Assembly: GCA_002293375.1 (NCBI GenBank)
Contig: DBDA01000001.1
Span: forward strand, 55,312-66,026
DNA length: 10,715 bases
DNA from: Odoribacter sp. UBA944
GTDB taxonomy: Bacteria; Bacteroidota; Bacteroidia; Bacteroidales; Marinifilaceae
Reading direction: 5' to 3'
The notes beneath the pieces are model-generated. The model saw nothing but the letters and a program-made list of their open reading frames with translations, was not told the DNA's origin and did no database searches. Position numbers and translations under genes: made by a program. Position 1 is the first letter of the stretch; each line of letters begins with the position of its first letter. Shown here piece after piece: positions 1 through 7,351 of this stretch.

Positions 1-1840
1 CGGCAAGCAGGGTAAAGAAGAGAGAGAGCGTGTGTTTTCGTTTTAAACGGATTTGGGGGGACGACGCGCTCTTTTCGGTGTTTTTCAGATTACGCACGAT
101 GCTTCTGCGGAGGAGGCAGAGGGAAAGCGCAACACCGATAAGGAAACCCGCCATAACGGTGGTTGCAGACGGATAGACGGCGAAACCGTCCGTGTGGGTG
201 GCGCCTCTCCAAACGTTGCCCAAGAGCCACATCACCAGAGCGGTGTAGAGAAGCCCGGCAACTACTCCGGCAAGGGAGGAGAGCAGGACAACGGGAGCGG
301 ATTCCCGCCAAAACAGGCGGACAATGCGCCGGGAAGGATACCCCAACGCTTTCAGCAGGTCGACTTCATACCGCCTCCGGTAGAGCATTTCCGACAGGGG
401 AACCAGCATCAACAGCAGGGCGGATAGAATGATGAAGAAACCGAGCGCCAGAAAGAGGCCGGAGAAGTCCACTCCGTTCAGGGCGGCGTAGAGGCCTTTG
501 TCGCGGGGGTGGATAAGTTGGATGCCAAACATACCGGCTGTGAGGCCCGACAGGTCGGGAGTGGTATCGGCAACGCGTACGGCGGTAGCATTCCCGTAGG
601 CGTTCCCCCAATCGGCGGCAACGGCATCGTAGGCTACAAGGGCTTTGGGCGTGTTGCGGTAGCGTTCCCAATATGCTTCATCTTCGGCGGTAATCAGGCC
701 CATGTCTATGGGAAGGTCGCTGTCCCAATCGGTGCACCGTTCCACATCGGAGAGGCCGGGGAAGTCCGCGCTCAGGGTTTTGTCTTCCTGTAATTCGCTT
801 AGGGGAACAATTGCTTTTACCCGCAGGGATACGGTGTCGGTTTTCAACGCCTTTAAGTCCTGCGAGGTGAAGTAGGTCAATGTAATCCGGTCGCCCGTTT
901 GGGCGCGGAGGCGACGGGCAGCGTAGTCCGAGAGGATGATCTCCTCCTTTTGCAGGGGGGCTCCCCTGTACCGGTCAAGTGCGGTGACGAATGAGTAAGG
1001 GACGGACGAGTCGCCCCGTTGTAGGGAGTTGACCAAGTAGGAGAAGAGGCGGTTGGGTTCCCGGTTATCCCGACAAATGGTTGCGACCACCTCTTCCTGC
1101 AGGAATACGCGGTCGGAGGTGATTTCGGTAAAATCTTTGGCGCGGTTGACGGAGAGGCCGGAGGTTGTGTTGTGCCACGCCTGCTCCCAAGCATCGGGGG
1201 CGATAAGCCGGTCTGTCAGGAGCAGGTTTATCTTTCCTTGCATTTCGAGGGCTTCGGCCAACTCCTGCCGGTTGACAAAGATGTTAAAGGGAAGCACCTG
1301 CTCGTTTTTCAGGCTGATGTTGCCGCCCTCCTCTGCACTGATTATGCCGTCGAAAGAGAGGCGCATGCCGGTGGTGTAGGTGTCGGTAACGAACAGGGAA
1401 CCGGACGGCACCAATCCCGGCGCAGGCAGGCGCAGTACAAGCGCATCCGGGACCCCGGAGCCCAGCTCTTTCCGCAGGGCGGGGTTGATGCGGGCGGCGC
1501 CTTTGGCAATGGGCAGGTCGTCAACGCCCCAGACGAAGACAGGGAGCAGTCGCCCGTTCTGTGAAATAAAGCCGTTGGTCAACAAGATGCCTCTTGCCGC
1601 GCCACCGAATAGGGGGGCTTCCGCCAATTCCTCGGACATAAAGGAGTTGCGGGAGAATATCACGGTCTGTGTGTTACCCAGCCGCTCCGTTACCCGTTTT
1701 ACGAGGGTGGTGCGTACCGAATCACCTACTACTAAGCTCCCGGTGATGACGGCGACGGTGATGAGGGTAGCCAAAGCGATTAGCCTGTAGTAGCGGGCGA
1801 AAAAGGCGCTGTTTTTGTATGTCAGGCTGCGGAAGTTCAC
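1..1840 (-). CDS. FtsX-type ABC transporter permease (partial, C-terminal end outside the window)
   Basis: This is the membrane subunit of an ABC transporter, working with the ATPase encoded just upstream. One frame stays open from a GTG at 1838-1840 to the left edge, giving about 613 residues without a stop. Residues 20-39 form a first membrane helix (LIALATLITVAVITGSLVVG), followed by a long extracytoplasmic domain of MacB/periplasmic-core type. A stretch with W-D-x-D-L-P-I-D, then D-E-x-Y-W and T-P-K-A, is conserved in large FtsX-like permeases, recalled from family knowledge. Two further membrane helices follow near residues 475-555, starting FLALGFFIILSALLLML and interrupted by a charged cytoplasmic loop (YRRRYEVDLLKALGYPSRRI) typical of the FtsX domain, then one more. 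The second FtsX half should lie outside the window. The GTG overlaps the ATPase stop codon (GTGA), which implies translational coupling. The substrate is not visible. Confidence 0.88.
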   Translation of the reverse strand, partial: MNFRSLTYKNSAFFARYYRLIALATLITVAVITGSLVVGDSVRTTLVKRVTERLGNTQTVIFSRNSFMSEELAEAPLFGGAARGILLTNGFISQNGRLLPVFVWGVDDLPIAKGAARINPALRKELGSGVPDALVLRLPAPGLVPSGSLFVTDTYTTGMRLSFDGIISAEEGGNISLKNEQVLPFNIFVNRQELAEALEMQGKINLLLTDRLIAPDAWEQAWHNTTSGLSVNRAKDFTEITSDRVFLQEEVVATICRDNREPNRLFSYLVNSLQRGDSSVPYSFVTALDRYRGAPLQKEEIILSDYAARRLRAQTGDRITLTYFTSQDLKALKTDTVSLRVKAIVPLSELQEDKTLSADFPGLSDVERCTDWDSDLPIDMGLITAEDEAYWERYRNTPKALVAYDAVAADWGNAYGNATAVRVADTTPDLSGLTAGMFGIQLIHPRDKGLYAALNGVDFSGLFLALGFFIILSALLLMLVPLSEMLYRRRYEVDLLKALGYPSRRIVRLFWRESAPVVLLSSLAGVVAGLLYTALVMWLLGNVWRGATHTDGFAVYPSATTVMAGFLIGVALSLCLLRRSIVRNLKNTEKSASSPQIRLKRKHTLSLFFTLLA

Positions 1841-2508
1841 TGTAATTTGCCGTCTTGAAGGGTGAGTATGCGGCCGGCGACGGAGGAGGTTTCATCCGAA
1901 TGGGTCACCATGACGATGGTCGCCTGCATGGTTTGGTTTACCTCTGAAAGCAGGGAGGCGATGTTTTGCGCGTTCTCCCGGTCTAACTGCCCGGTAGGCT
2001 CATCGGCCAGCACCAGCAGCGGTTTCATGATGAGCGCCCGGCATACGGCTACCCGGCTTGCTTCGCCACCGGAGAGGGTGTGCGGGTATTGGGCGGCTAC
2101 CCCCGGAATACGCGCCAGCTCCATGAGGCGGCGGGCGTAGGCAACCTCTTCCACAGAAGCTTCGGAACGACAGGCAAGCGTAGGCAATAGTATATTTTCT
2201 ATGGCGGTATATTGCGGCAACAGGCGGTGGTCCTGAAACACGAAACCGATTTGCCGGTTGCGCACAAGCGAGTAGTCAATGCCCGGAGCAGCCATATCCC
2301 TGCCGTCCAGAAAGTAGCTGCCGCCGTCCGGGGTCAGCAATGTCCCCAGAATGGAGAGCAACGTTGTCTTACCCGAACCCGAAGCGCCTTTAATCGCCAC
2401 AAACTCCCCGCGCTCCACCTCCAGTTCCACTCCCCGCAGTACGGTGTTTAAACGGTCACTCCCGTCCGGGAACTGTTTTTGTATCTCTTTTAATTGAATG
2501 AGCGGCAT
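1837..2508 (-). CDS. ABC transporter ATP-binding protein (LolD/MacB type)
   Basis: This cytoplasmic ATPase energises the FtsX-type permease encoded directly downstream. Numbered from the ATG at 2506-2508 it has 223 residues, the normal size of the LolD/MacB/FtsE branch. All nucleotide-binding motifs are present: Walker A GASGSGKTT at 41-49, Q-loop glutamine at 92, signature LSGGE at 145-149, Walker B LLVLADE ending at E170, D-loop GQLD at 173-176 and H-loop histidine at 203. The frame could be extended eight codons to a TTG at 2532, but the ATG followed by PLIQLKEIQKQF fits the usual start of the family, so I chose it. The stop overlaps the permease GTG by four bases. No adaptor (HlyD-like) gene is in view. 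The substrate, whether lipoprotein, lipid, peptide or drug, cannot be told from the sequence. Confidence 0.93.
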   Translation of the reverse strand: MPLIQLKEIQKQFPDGSDRLNTVLRGVELEVERGEFVAIKGASGSGKTTLLSILGTLLTPDGGSYFLDGRDMAAPGIDYSLVRNRQIGFVFQDHRLLPQYTAIENILLPTLACRSEASVEEVAYARRLMELARIPGVAAQYPHTLSGGEASRVAVCRALIMKPLLVLADEPTGQLDRENAQNIASLLSEVNQTMQATIVMVTHSDETSSVAGRILTLQDGKLQ

Positions 2509-2537
2509 GGGGTCAAAATAATTTTGTTGCAAGTTAG

Positions 2538-2572
2538 AGTTTGTTTAAAAATCCCTGCTATATAGACAAACT
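2538..2572. repeat. 7-bp inverted repeat upstream of the ABC ATPase gene
   Basis: AGTTTGT at 2538-2544 and ACAAACT at 2566-2572 are perfect inverted copies separated by 21 bases. They lie between the end of the fic gene and the start of the ATPase gene, so they could be an operator or a weak transcript-end structure. No good TTTG/TAnnTTTG promoter could be placed here. Chance occurrence is possible. Confidence 0.25.
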
Positions 2573-2596
2573 ATCCTCGTTCATTAAGATAAGAAG

Positions 2597-3190
2597 TTAA
2601 ATAATATCCAGCATCAACGCTGTGAGTACCTTGATATCGCCGTTAATTGTACCGAACATATAACGCTCGTAAATATCGGTATTGTCCGGCGGATTGAGAT
2701 TGAGTTCCAACCCTTTCTCCAAAGCAAGCAGGCGCAGAAACTCACGCTGTGTACGTCCGTTGCCCTCGCGGAACGGGTGTAGATAGTTGATGTGGTCGAG
2801 AAGTTCAGCGAGTTTGTACGCTAATGCAGGACGGTCGTTTCTGTCTATCTGTCGGAATTCTGCAATTAATGAATCAATATATGGAAATGCCCGGTGGAAA
2901 TAATTCAATGAAAAAAACGGTTTGTCGCCTTTACTGATCTCTACCGTCCGGACTTTACCCGCCCACGAATAGATATCTTGAAACAGATACTTGTGTACGG
3001 TAAGCAACGTTTGGGAGCCTTTAATCTTTATTGGTTTGGCTTTTAACTCGCTGATACGTTTCGCGACAGCACCACTTTCGATGAACATCAACGTATCGCG
3101 ATCGGCTACATTTGCAAGATTTCTCAACACACCGGTCTGGGGATCGGTGTAGGTATAATCGGGGTCAATATAGTGATACTGTTCAGACAT
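2597..3190 (-). CDS. fic: Fic-domain toxin (probable AMP-transferase)
   Basis: Fic proteins transfer AMP or another nucleotide part from a nucleotide triphosphate to a hydroxyl group of a target protein; bacterial class I Fic toxins of the FicT/VbhT kind modify topoisomerase subunits or similar targets. The 197-residue protein carries the full active-site motif HPFREGNGRTQR at 138-149: catalytic His138, the acidic residue Glu142, the anion-binding GNGR and the second arginine. Upstream is the usual sequence LFQDIYSWAGKVR at 69-81 and the flap region KGDKPFF near 87-93. There is no extra domain, so it is a stand-alone Fic core. The ATG at 3188-3190 overlaps the last codons of the upstream antitoxin gene by eight bases, giving a coupled toxin-antitoxin pair. 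The target is unknown. Confidence 0.92.
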   Translation of the reverse strand: MSEQYHYIDPDYTYTDPQTGVLRNLANVADRDTLMFIESGAVAKRISELKAKPIKIKGSQTLLTVHKYLFQDIYSWAGKVRTVEISKGDKPFFSLNYFHRAFPYIDSLIAEFRQIDRNDRPALAYKLAELLDHINYLHPFREGNGRTQREFLRLLALEKGLELNLNPPDNTDIYERYMFGTINGDIKVLTALMLDII

Positions 3191-3362
3191 GAGCTGTTGA
3201 TATCGCCGCTTCGATAAACTGCCTGAAAGTGATTTTGTTCAACATATAATCCCGAATAAGGGCAATACGGCTTTCCGTAGGCTCAAAACCTTCGAACATA
3301 TTTGAGCCGATGGCATTGGCAGTGCTATCAAGCGTTTCCAAATCGGGAAAGCGAACTCCCAT
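3183..3362 (-). CDS. VbhA/FicA-type antitoxin of the Fic toxin
   Basis: This 59-residue protein is the probable inhibitor of the Fic toxin encoded immediately downstream. It contains SNMFEG at residues 20-25, which matches the known Fic-inhibitory motif (S/T)xxxE(G/N); in that family the motif's glutamate (here Glu24) pairs with the second arginine of the Fic motif and blocks productive ATP binding. The surrounding text FEGFEPTESRIALIRDYMLNKITFRQFIEAA resembles the VbhA family, including the short helical tail. Three starts are possible: a TTG at 3440, an ATG at 3404 and an ATG at 3362. The promoter's TAACTTTG box at 3410-3417 puts the transcript start close to 3404, so the ATG at 3362 (MGVRFPDLE) is preferred; a start at 3404 would be nearly leaderless and give 73 residues. 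Confidence 0.85.
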   Translation of the reverse strand: MGVRFPDLETLDSTANAIGSNMFEGFEPTESRIALIRDYMLNKITFRQFIEAAISTAHV

Positions 3363-3409
3363 GATTGTGAGGTTGTTCCTATCTATGTGAATGGGTTGGT
3401 ACATGTATG

Positions 3410-3441
3410 CAAAGTTACTAAAAGCCGAGGAAAGATGCAAA
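3410..3441 (-). promoter_or_regulatory. Bacteroidota-type promoter of the antitoxin-fic operon
   Basis: Read on the minus strand, TTTG (3438-3441) is followed after 20 bases by TAACTTTG (3410-3417). This is an exact match to the TTTG-N19-21-TAnnTTTG consensus known for Bacteroides-type vegetative promoters. It points at the antitoxin gene and predicts a transcript start within a few bases of 3405. Confidence 0.82.
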
Positions 3442-3451
3442 CCTATTCTGT

Positions 3452-3467
3452 TTTATCCCAAGATAAA
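3452..3467. repeat. Small palindrome just upstream of the antitoxin-fic promoter
   Basis: TTTATC-CCAA-GATAAA is a perfect 6-bp inverted repeat with a four-base spacer, ten bases beyond the TTTG box of the antitoxin promoter. It could be a binding site for an autoregulator or a weak end-of-transcript hairpin for the flavoprotein gene to the right. The remaining A+T-rich sequence from 3468 to 3543 shows no gene that I can support. Confidence 0.3.
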
Positions 3468-3543
3468 TGCACGAAAAATAATAATTCATGCGATGTTGTA
3501 AAAAACTCACAATCAATATGATAAACATAAGATATTATTGCTG

Positions 3544-4125
3544 TCACACTCCTGAATGCAGGGCTTTCAGCAACCAACTCAATTGCACCCCCAGGTCCTT
3601 CATGTTCCTCAGTCCTTCGGCGTCGTTGTATACTTCGCCGGGCATTTCGCCGATCCCGAAGTTCCAGTAGGTGGAGCCGGGAACGATCATGCCGCTACCC
3701 AGCATAAAGCGGTTCAGTTCGTCGTAGACGGTAACGGCCCCGCCCCGGCGCACGCTGACGACTGCCGCCCCGACTTTGCGGGTCAGTGTCCGTCCCTGCC
3801 CGATGGTGGTGAGGCCCAGCCGGTCCATAAACGCCTTCATCTCCGCACTGACGCTCCCGTAGTAGGTGGGTGAGGCGAGGATGATCCCGTCCGCCTGTTG
3901 CGCTTTCCGGATGTATTCGTTCATGCCGTCGGTTTGAATGGCACACTGCCCGTCTTTTGTCTCGAAACAAGTGTAGCAGGAAGCGCATCCCCGCAGCAGT
4001 TTACCGCCCAATTGCACCAATTCCGTTTCGATCCCGGCTTCCCGGATGGGTTTAAATACCTCTTCGATGAGTTGTTCTGTGTTCCCGCCTTTGCGCGGAC
4101 TTCCGTTAAATGCGACGATTTTCAT
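3544..4125 (-). CDS. Flavodoxin-fold NAD(P)H-dependent FMN reductase / flavoprotein with cysteine cluster
   Basis: A 193-residue cytoplasmic flavoprotein of the NADPH-dependent FMN reductase family, which reduces flavins, quinones or metals or passes electrons. The N-terminus KIVAFNGSPRKGGNT (2-16) is the FMN-phosphate-binding loop, and ASPTYYGSVSAEMKAFMDR further on is the second conserved flavin-binding region. Cysteines 47, 50, 53 and 61 (CASCYTCFETKDGQC) form CX2CX2CX7C, which matches the compact cysteine motif of iron-sulfur flavoproteins (Isf); related proteins with similar cysteines lack a cluster, so a [4Fe-4S] centre is only possible. The frame extends to a TTG at 4143, but the ATG at 4123-4125 fits the family start and lies properly downstream of a TATCTTTG box. 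It stands alone, between an accessory remnant and the Fic module. Confidence 0.87.
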   Translation of the reverse strand: MKIVAFNGSPRKGGNTEQLIEEVFKPIREAGIETELVQLGGKLLRGCASCYTCFETKDGQCAIQTDGMNEYIRKAQQADGIILASPTYYGSVSAEMKAFMDRLGLTTIGQGRTLTRKVGAAVVSVRRGGAVTVYDELNRFMLGSGMIVPGSTYWNFGIGEMPGEVYNDAEGLRNMKDLGVQLSWLLKALHSGV

Positions 4126-4140
4126 GTGGTTGGTTTTTTG

Positions 4141-4148
4141 CAAAGATA
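4141..4148 (-). promoter_or_regulatory. Putative -7 box of the flavoprotein gene
   Basis: On the minus strand TATCTTTG matches the Bacteroidota TAnnTTTG box and ends 15 bases before the ATG. No exact TTTG is found 19-21 bases upstream, so the -33 box is weak or degenerate. Confidence 0.5.
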
Positions 4149-4170
4149 GTGAAAGCCGGATTTACGAATG

Positions 4171-4503
4171 TCACTTATTTCTTTTTAGGTTTTCCGATTG
4201 TGTGGCTATTCGGGATTTAATGCGATAACCGAGAGAAATGATCAGGTCAAGGTTGTAATACTCTATATCGTATGTTTTGCCGTTTGAGGCAACTGTTCGG
4301 AAATTCCGAACAGTTGAATTTCTATCCAATTCACCCTCTTCAAAGATATGCTTAATGTGTTCGCTTACATTCGATTTGCTGGATTGATACAACTCGACCA
4401 GATTTGCCTGCGTAAGCCAAACATTCTCATCTTCTAAGCGGACATTCAAAGAAACATGATTATCTTCGTTTTGGTAAATGATGATCTCGCCTCTATTCTC
4501 CAT
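4171..4503 (-). pseudogene. 3'-truncated rhuM-family gene
   Basis: The first 102 residues of this 110-residue reading frame are a clear RhuM-family (Virulence_RhuM) N-terminal region: VWLTQANLVELYQ at 28-40, VSEHIKHIFEEGELDRNSTV at 46-65 and YYNLDLIISLGYRIKSRIATQ at 82-102. It aligns without gaps over the core with the full-length rhuM gene at 7832-8851, at roughly 45 percent identity by eye. After Gln102 similarity stops abruptly: the intact copy continues with FRQWATSVLRDYAIRGY, whereas this one has eight unrelated residues and a stop. About two thirds of the usual length (about 340 residues) is missing, with the break near 4197. The ATG at 4501-4503 overlaps the upstream winged-helix frame by 11 bases, so the two were once an operon. 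RhuM proteins are named after a Salmonella pathogenicity island gene; their biochemical role is not established. Confidence 0.8.
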
Positions 4504-4765
4504 TATTATTTCCCGTAAGATTGTTTGTTAAATATTTTCTTCCTTTATTTTTCCCTTCTACTCTCAAAATTCCGATCTCCACAAATTTAGCAAAATACTT
4601 TTTCACGCTGACATCGGATTTATTGGTAAGAAGTTGGGCGCGATAGTTTGTGATCTCTCCGTTCTTATCTATATATCCGGCAATCTGTTCCAGAAATTCC
4701 AATTCTGCTTTCGTTAGTTTATCGGTATTTAGATCGGTAATGTGATTATTCCAGATATAGATTAA
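4493..4765 (-). pseudogene. 5'-truncated gene fragment with a winged-helix C-terminus
   Basis: The frame is open for 90 codons from just after a TAA at 4766-4768 to a TAG at 4493-4495. It begins in what reads as coding sequence (IYIWNNHITDLNTDKLTKAELEF) but has no ATG; the only alternative start is a TTG at 4700-4702, giving 69 residues. The part EFLEQIAGYIDKNGEITNYRAQLLTNKSDVSVKKYFAKFVEIGIL is a winged-helix pattern like that closing many Fic-family and AlbA/divergent-AAA proteins. The TAA lies only a few bases past the end of the beta-propeller gene (stop at 4773), so the 5' part was most likely lost by deletion or insertion. It overlaps the truncated rhuM frame by 11 bases. The parent protein is not identified. 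Base composition is visibly A+T-rich compared with the beta-propeller gene beside it. Confidence 0.55.
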
Positions 4766-4772
4766 TTAGCTT

Positions 4773-5915
4773 TTAATTGTTTCGCCCAAAACAAAACAGG
4801 GTTCCTTTTCCCGTAAGGACCATAAAATGGCCTTTGATAACTGCCGGGGAGGCGGTAATGGATTCGCCGGTGTCGTATTCCCACAAGAGTTTTCCGGTAT
4901 CTGCGTCCAGGATCGAGATGATGCCGGTTTTGGTGCACACCAGCACTTTGTCGCGGCACACAAGCGGCGAGCTTTCGCCTGCATCTCCTTTCAGCAGGTA
5001 TTTCCAATTGGTCTTTCCGGTTTTCCGGTTGACGGCTTGCAAGTACCTGTCGCCGGAAAAGAAATAAACCACCTCCTCCGAAACGGCGGGTATGGAGACA
5101 AAAGAACTGTTGTCGCTGTCCGCTGCGGACACTTTGGTATTCCGGGCGATTTTACCGTTTGACAATTCAAATGCATAGATGTTACCCTCATAATCGCCCA
5201 CATAACAGGCATCCTCGCTGACAGCAGGAGAGGCGGGAATATAAGCGTCAAGCAGCAGGGAGTCCGTCTGTATCCCCGTCCGGCAATCAATAATGCGCAA
5301 CCAGGCGTCGCAACCGCCAAACAGGATGTAGCTGTCCCGGACAGCGGCGGCGCCGTTCAAGTAATAGCCCGATTCAAACCGGCCCAATGCCTCGCCTGTC
5401 CGGGCGTCGATACAGTGCAGGTAATTGTCGTAACTGCCAAACACCAGCGCCTGCCGCCCTTTAAACTCCACCCTATTGGGAGAGGCTGAAATCTGCCCCA
5501 TTGTCTCGTAATTCCAAACGGTATCTTTTGTTGCCAACGAAACGGCCGTCATAAAACCGTCCACCCGTCCGATATACAGCATGGAATCTACAATCATCGG
5601 ACTTGCTTCCACCGCCGTTTGCAAATCGTATTCAAACACCGCTTCTCCTTTCAGGTTGACCCCGCGGATTGCCCCTCTTTTGTCGCACCAGTAGGTAGTG
5701 CCTTCCGCCACGACAGGCGAGGATACTGTTCGGGTCCCCCCCTTGTATGTCCACAACAGCACAGGATTTTCAGGCAATCGAGTAGCCGTATAACCGCTCA
5801 GGGAGGGCTCCCCGCGAAACAGTTTCCAATCCATGCTTCCGGAAGCGGATTTACCGCCTCCGCCGGAACAGGCGGACAACAGGCAAAAAAAGAGTATGGG
5901 GAACAGGTGTTTCAT
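4773..5915 (-). CDS. Lipoprotein with PQQ-type (BamB-like) beta-propeller
   Basis: A 380-residue exported protein. MKHLFPILFFCLLSAC is a lipoprotein signal peptide with lipobox LSAC, so Cys16 should be lipidated; it is followed by SGGGGKSAS, with no acidic export signal of the Bacteroidota surface-lipoprotein kind, suggesting a periplasm-facing anchor. The rest is a chain of beta-propeller blades of PQQ-like type: repeated (S/A)SP-hydrophobic strands (SSPVV, ASPMI, ASPAV, SIPAV, SSPLV, ASPAV) alternate with D-x-x-TG(K/E) and W-x-Y motifs such as NRKTGKTNWKY and DADTGKLLWEY. This indicates about seven or eight blades. BamB has the same fold and roughly the same size, but nothing here proves a role in outer-membrane protein assembly, and PQQ binding is not implied by the fold alone. 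The frame runs back to a TTG at 5933; the ATG at 5913-5915 is chosen because it starts the signal peptide. Confidence 0.88.
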   Translation of the reverse strand: MKHLFPILFFCLLSACSGGGGKSASGSMDWKLFRGEPSLSGYTATRLPENPVLLWTYKGGTRTVSSPVVAEGTTYWCDKRGAIRGVNLKGEAVFEYDLQTAVEASPMIVDSMLYIGRVDGFMTAVSLATKDTVWNYETMGQISASPNRVEFKGRQALVFGSYDNYLHCIDARTGEALGRFESGYYLNGAAAVRDSYILFGGCDAWLRIIDCRTGIQTDSLLLDAYIPASPAVSEDACYVGDYEGNIYAFELSNGKIARNTKVSAADSDNSSFVSIPAVSEEVVYFFSGDRYLQAVNRKTGKTNWKYLLKGDAGESSPLVCRDKVLVCTKTGIISILDADTGKLLWEYDTGESITASPAVIKGHFMVLTGKGTLFCFGRNN

Positions 5916-5930
5916 GTGTTGTATGTCATA

Positions 5931-5938
5931 CAAATTTA
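5931..5938 (-). promoter_or_regulatory. Putative -7 box of the beta-propeller lipoprotein gene
   Basis: TAAATTTG on the minus strand matches TAnnTTTG, 15 bases before the ATG. The -33 box is not a clear TTTG. The same TTTGTATGA text occurs at the rhuM promoter (8887-8896), part of a longer shared leader. Confidence 0.5.
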
Positions 5939-5998
5939 CGGAAAATCCAGTTTTGATTCTCTATACTTTGAAATTATTTTCCATCTGCTACAATTGCT

Positions 5999-7351
5999 TC
6001 AAATCGACAGCACGATCTTCTTTTTGCGCACATAATACCACAGAAAGAGCCACACGGTAATGGTGGCCGCCGCGTCGGAAAAAGCCATCGCCAACCACGC
6101 CCCCGTCACTCCCCATAGCGCGGCGAAGATCAGCGTTGCCGGAATATAGAACAGGAACTGACAGCATATACTCAAAAATATCGACGGTCCGGCTAAGCCG
6201 ATGCTCTGGAAGAACATGCCGATGACGATCTGCGAGCCGGCCAGCCAGAACATCAGCATCGACAGGCGCAGCCCGATCGCGGCAATGGCGATCAATTCCG
6301 CATCGTTCGTGAACAGCCTGACCAACGTTTCCGGAAATAGCAGGCTGACAGCGCAGCCGATGACGGTAACAACGCTGGCAGAGATGATAGAGAGCCGCAG
6401 TATTCCCCCGACCCGGTCGTAGCGTCCCGCTCCCTGATTGAACCCGACAATGGGCTGCATCCCTTGCGCGATACCGATCACAAGGAACACGCCTAACAGG
6501 GCGAGGCTGAGAACGATGCCACATGCACCCACCGCAAGGTCACCTCCGTTGTGTTCCATAACCCTGTTCTCGACGAACATCTTGACACACGATCCGACAT
6601 CTATAATGAACGGCGAGAAGCCGATGGTGAGTATACTCCACACAATGTGCCCACGCAGCCGCAGGTAAGGCAGTTGCAGGCGAACGACACTCCGTTTGCT
6701 TGTAAAGTGTGTCAGCGCATAGATACCCGACACCAGTAGCGAGATGATCGTTGCTATGGCCGCCCCGCGAATACCCATGTCGAGCCCCCAGATGAATATT
6801 GGGTCGAGGACACAGTTTAGCCCCACGCCGCTCAGCATCACGAGCATCGCTTTGGCCGGATAGCCCGAAGCCCGCATGGCGAAGATGAAGCAGAACGACA
6901 GTATCTGAAGCAGACTGCCCGGAATGATGATCTCCAGATATTCCCGCGCATAAGGCAGTGTCTGTGCGCTGGCGCCGAACCACAGGAGCAATTCGTCGAG
7001 GAACACCAACGGCAGGATGGTGGTAAAGATGGCGGTGATAAAAGCGAGCGTAACGGTATTCCCCAACACCATTTCCGCCAGATTACGCCGCCTCTTACCC
7101 AGAAAAATGGAGATACGCGCCGCCGCACCTATTCCCAGCAGCATCCCGAAAGCGAAGATCAGCATCATTACGGGCAAGGTGAATGTCAGGCCCGATATGG
7201 CCAACGCCCCGACGCCCTGCCCGATGAAGATGCGGTCTATGATGTTGTATAACGCCTGCACCAGCATCCCGACGACGGCCGGAGTAGCGTAGCCGAGGAG
7301 CAACTTCCAAAGTTTCTCCTTTTCCAGATCATTGATATGATTATCTTTCAA
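5999..7351 (-). CDS. MATE family multidrug/sodium (or proton) efflux transporter
   Basis: An inner-membrane cation-coupled exporter of 450 residues, the usual MATE length, with about 12 hydrophobic segments in two halves. The N-terminus KLLLGYATPAVVGMLVQALYNIIDRIFIGQGVGALAISGL (residues 17-56) is the standard MATE opening, and the second half has GFSPFIIDVGSCVKM and GIAQGMQPIVGFNQGAG, which mirror it. The style resembles the MepA/DinF-like branch, which exports cationic drugs in other bacteria; its substrate here is unknown. A stop lies two codons upstream and the next ATG (codon 28) would remove the first membrane helix, so the TTG at 7349-7351 is the only sensible start. That TTG overlaps the end of a 40-codon ORF by 11 bases. 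The beta-propeller gene follows 83 bases downstream with its own -7 box. Confidence 0.92.
   Translation of the reverse strand: MKDNHINDLEKEKLWKLLLGYATPAVVGMLVQALYNIIDRIFIGQGVGALAISGLTFTLPVMMLIFAFGMLLGIGAAARISIFLGKRRRNLAEMVLGNTVTLAFITAIFTTILPLVFLDELLLWFGASAQTLPYAREYLEIIIPGSLLQILSFCFIFAMRASGYPAKAMLVMLSGVGLNCVLDPIFIWGLDMGIRGAAIATIISLLVSGIYALTHFTSKRSVVRLQLPYLRLRGHIVWSILTIGFSPFIIDVGSCVKMFVENRVMEHNGGDLAVGACGIVLSLALLGVFLVIGIAQGMQPIVGFNQGAGRYDRVGGILRLSIISASVVTVIGCAVSLLFPETLVRLFTNDAELIAIAAIGLRLSMLMFWLAGSQIVIGMFFQSIGLAGPSIFLSICCQFLFYIPATLIFAALWGVTGAWLAMAFSDAAATITVWLFLWYYVRKKKIVLSI

Noticed and set aside
1380..1790. Plus-strand 136-aa ORF and several other plus-strand ORFs across 53-1564
   Set aside because: They are antisense shadows of the long minus-strand permease frame, which shows membrane helices and conserved family motifs throughout.
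2509..2532. Eight-codon N-terminal extension of the ABC ATPase from a TTG
   Set aside because: The ATG at 2508 gives the standard family start, and the extension has no support.
5940..5982. Inverted repeat GGAAAAT/ATTTTCC between the MATE and beta-propeller genes
   Set aside because: The loop is 29 bases, the stem is A+T-rich and there is no T-run, so it is not a credible terminator; chance is likely.
6540..6983. Minus-strand 147-aa ORF inside the MATE gene
   Set aside because: It is a frame shadow of the MATE coding sequence with low-complexity, histidine- and arginine-rich translation and no family features.
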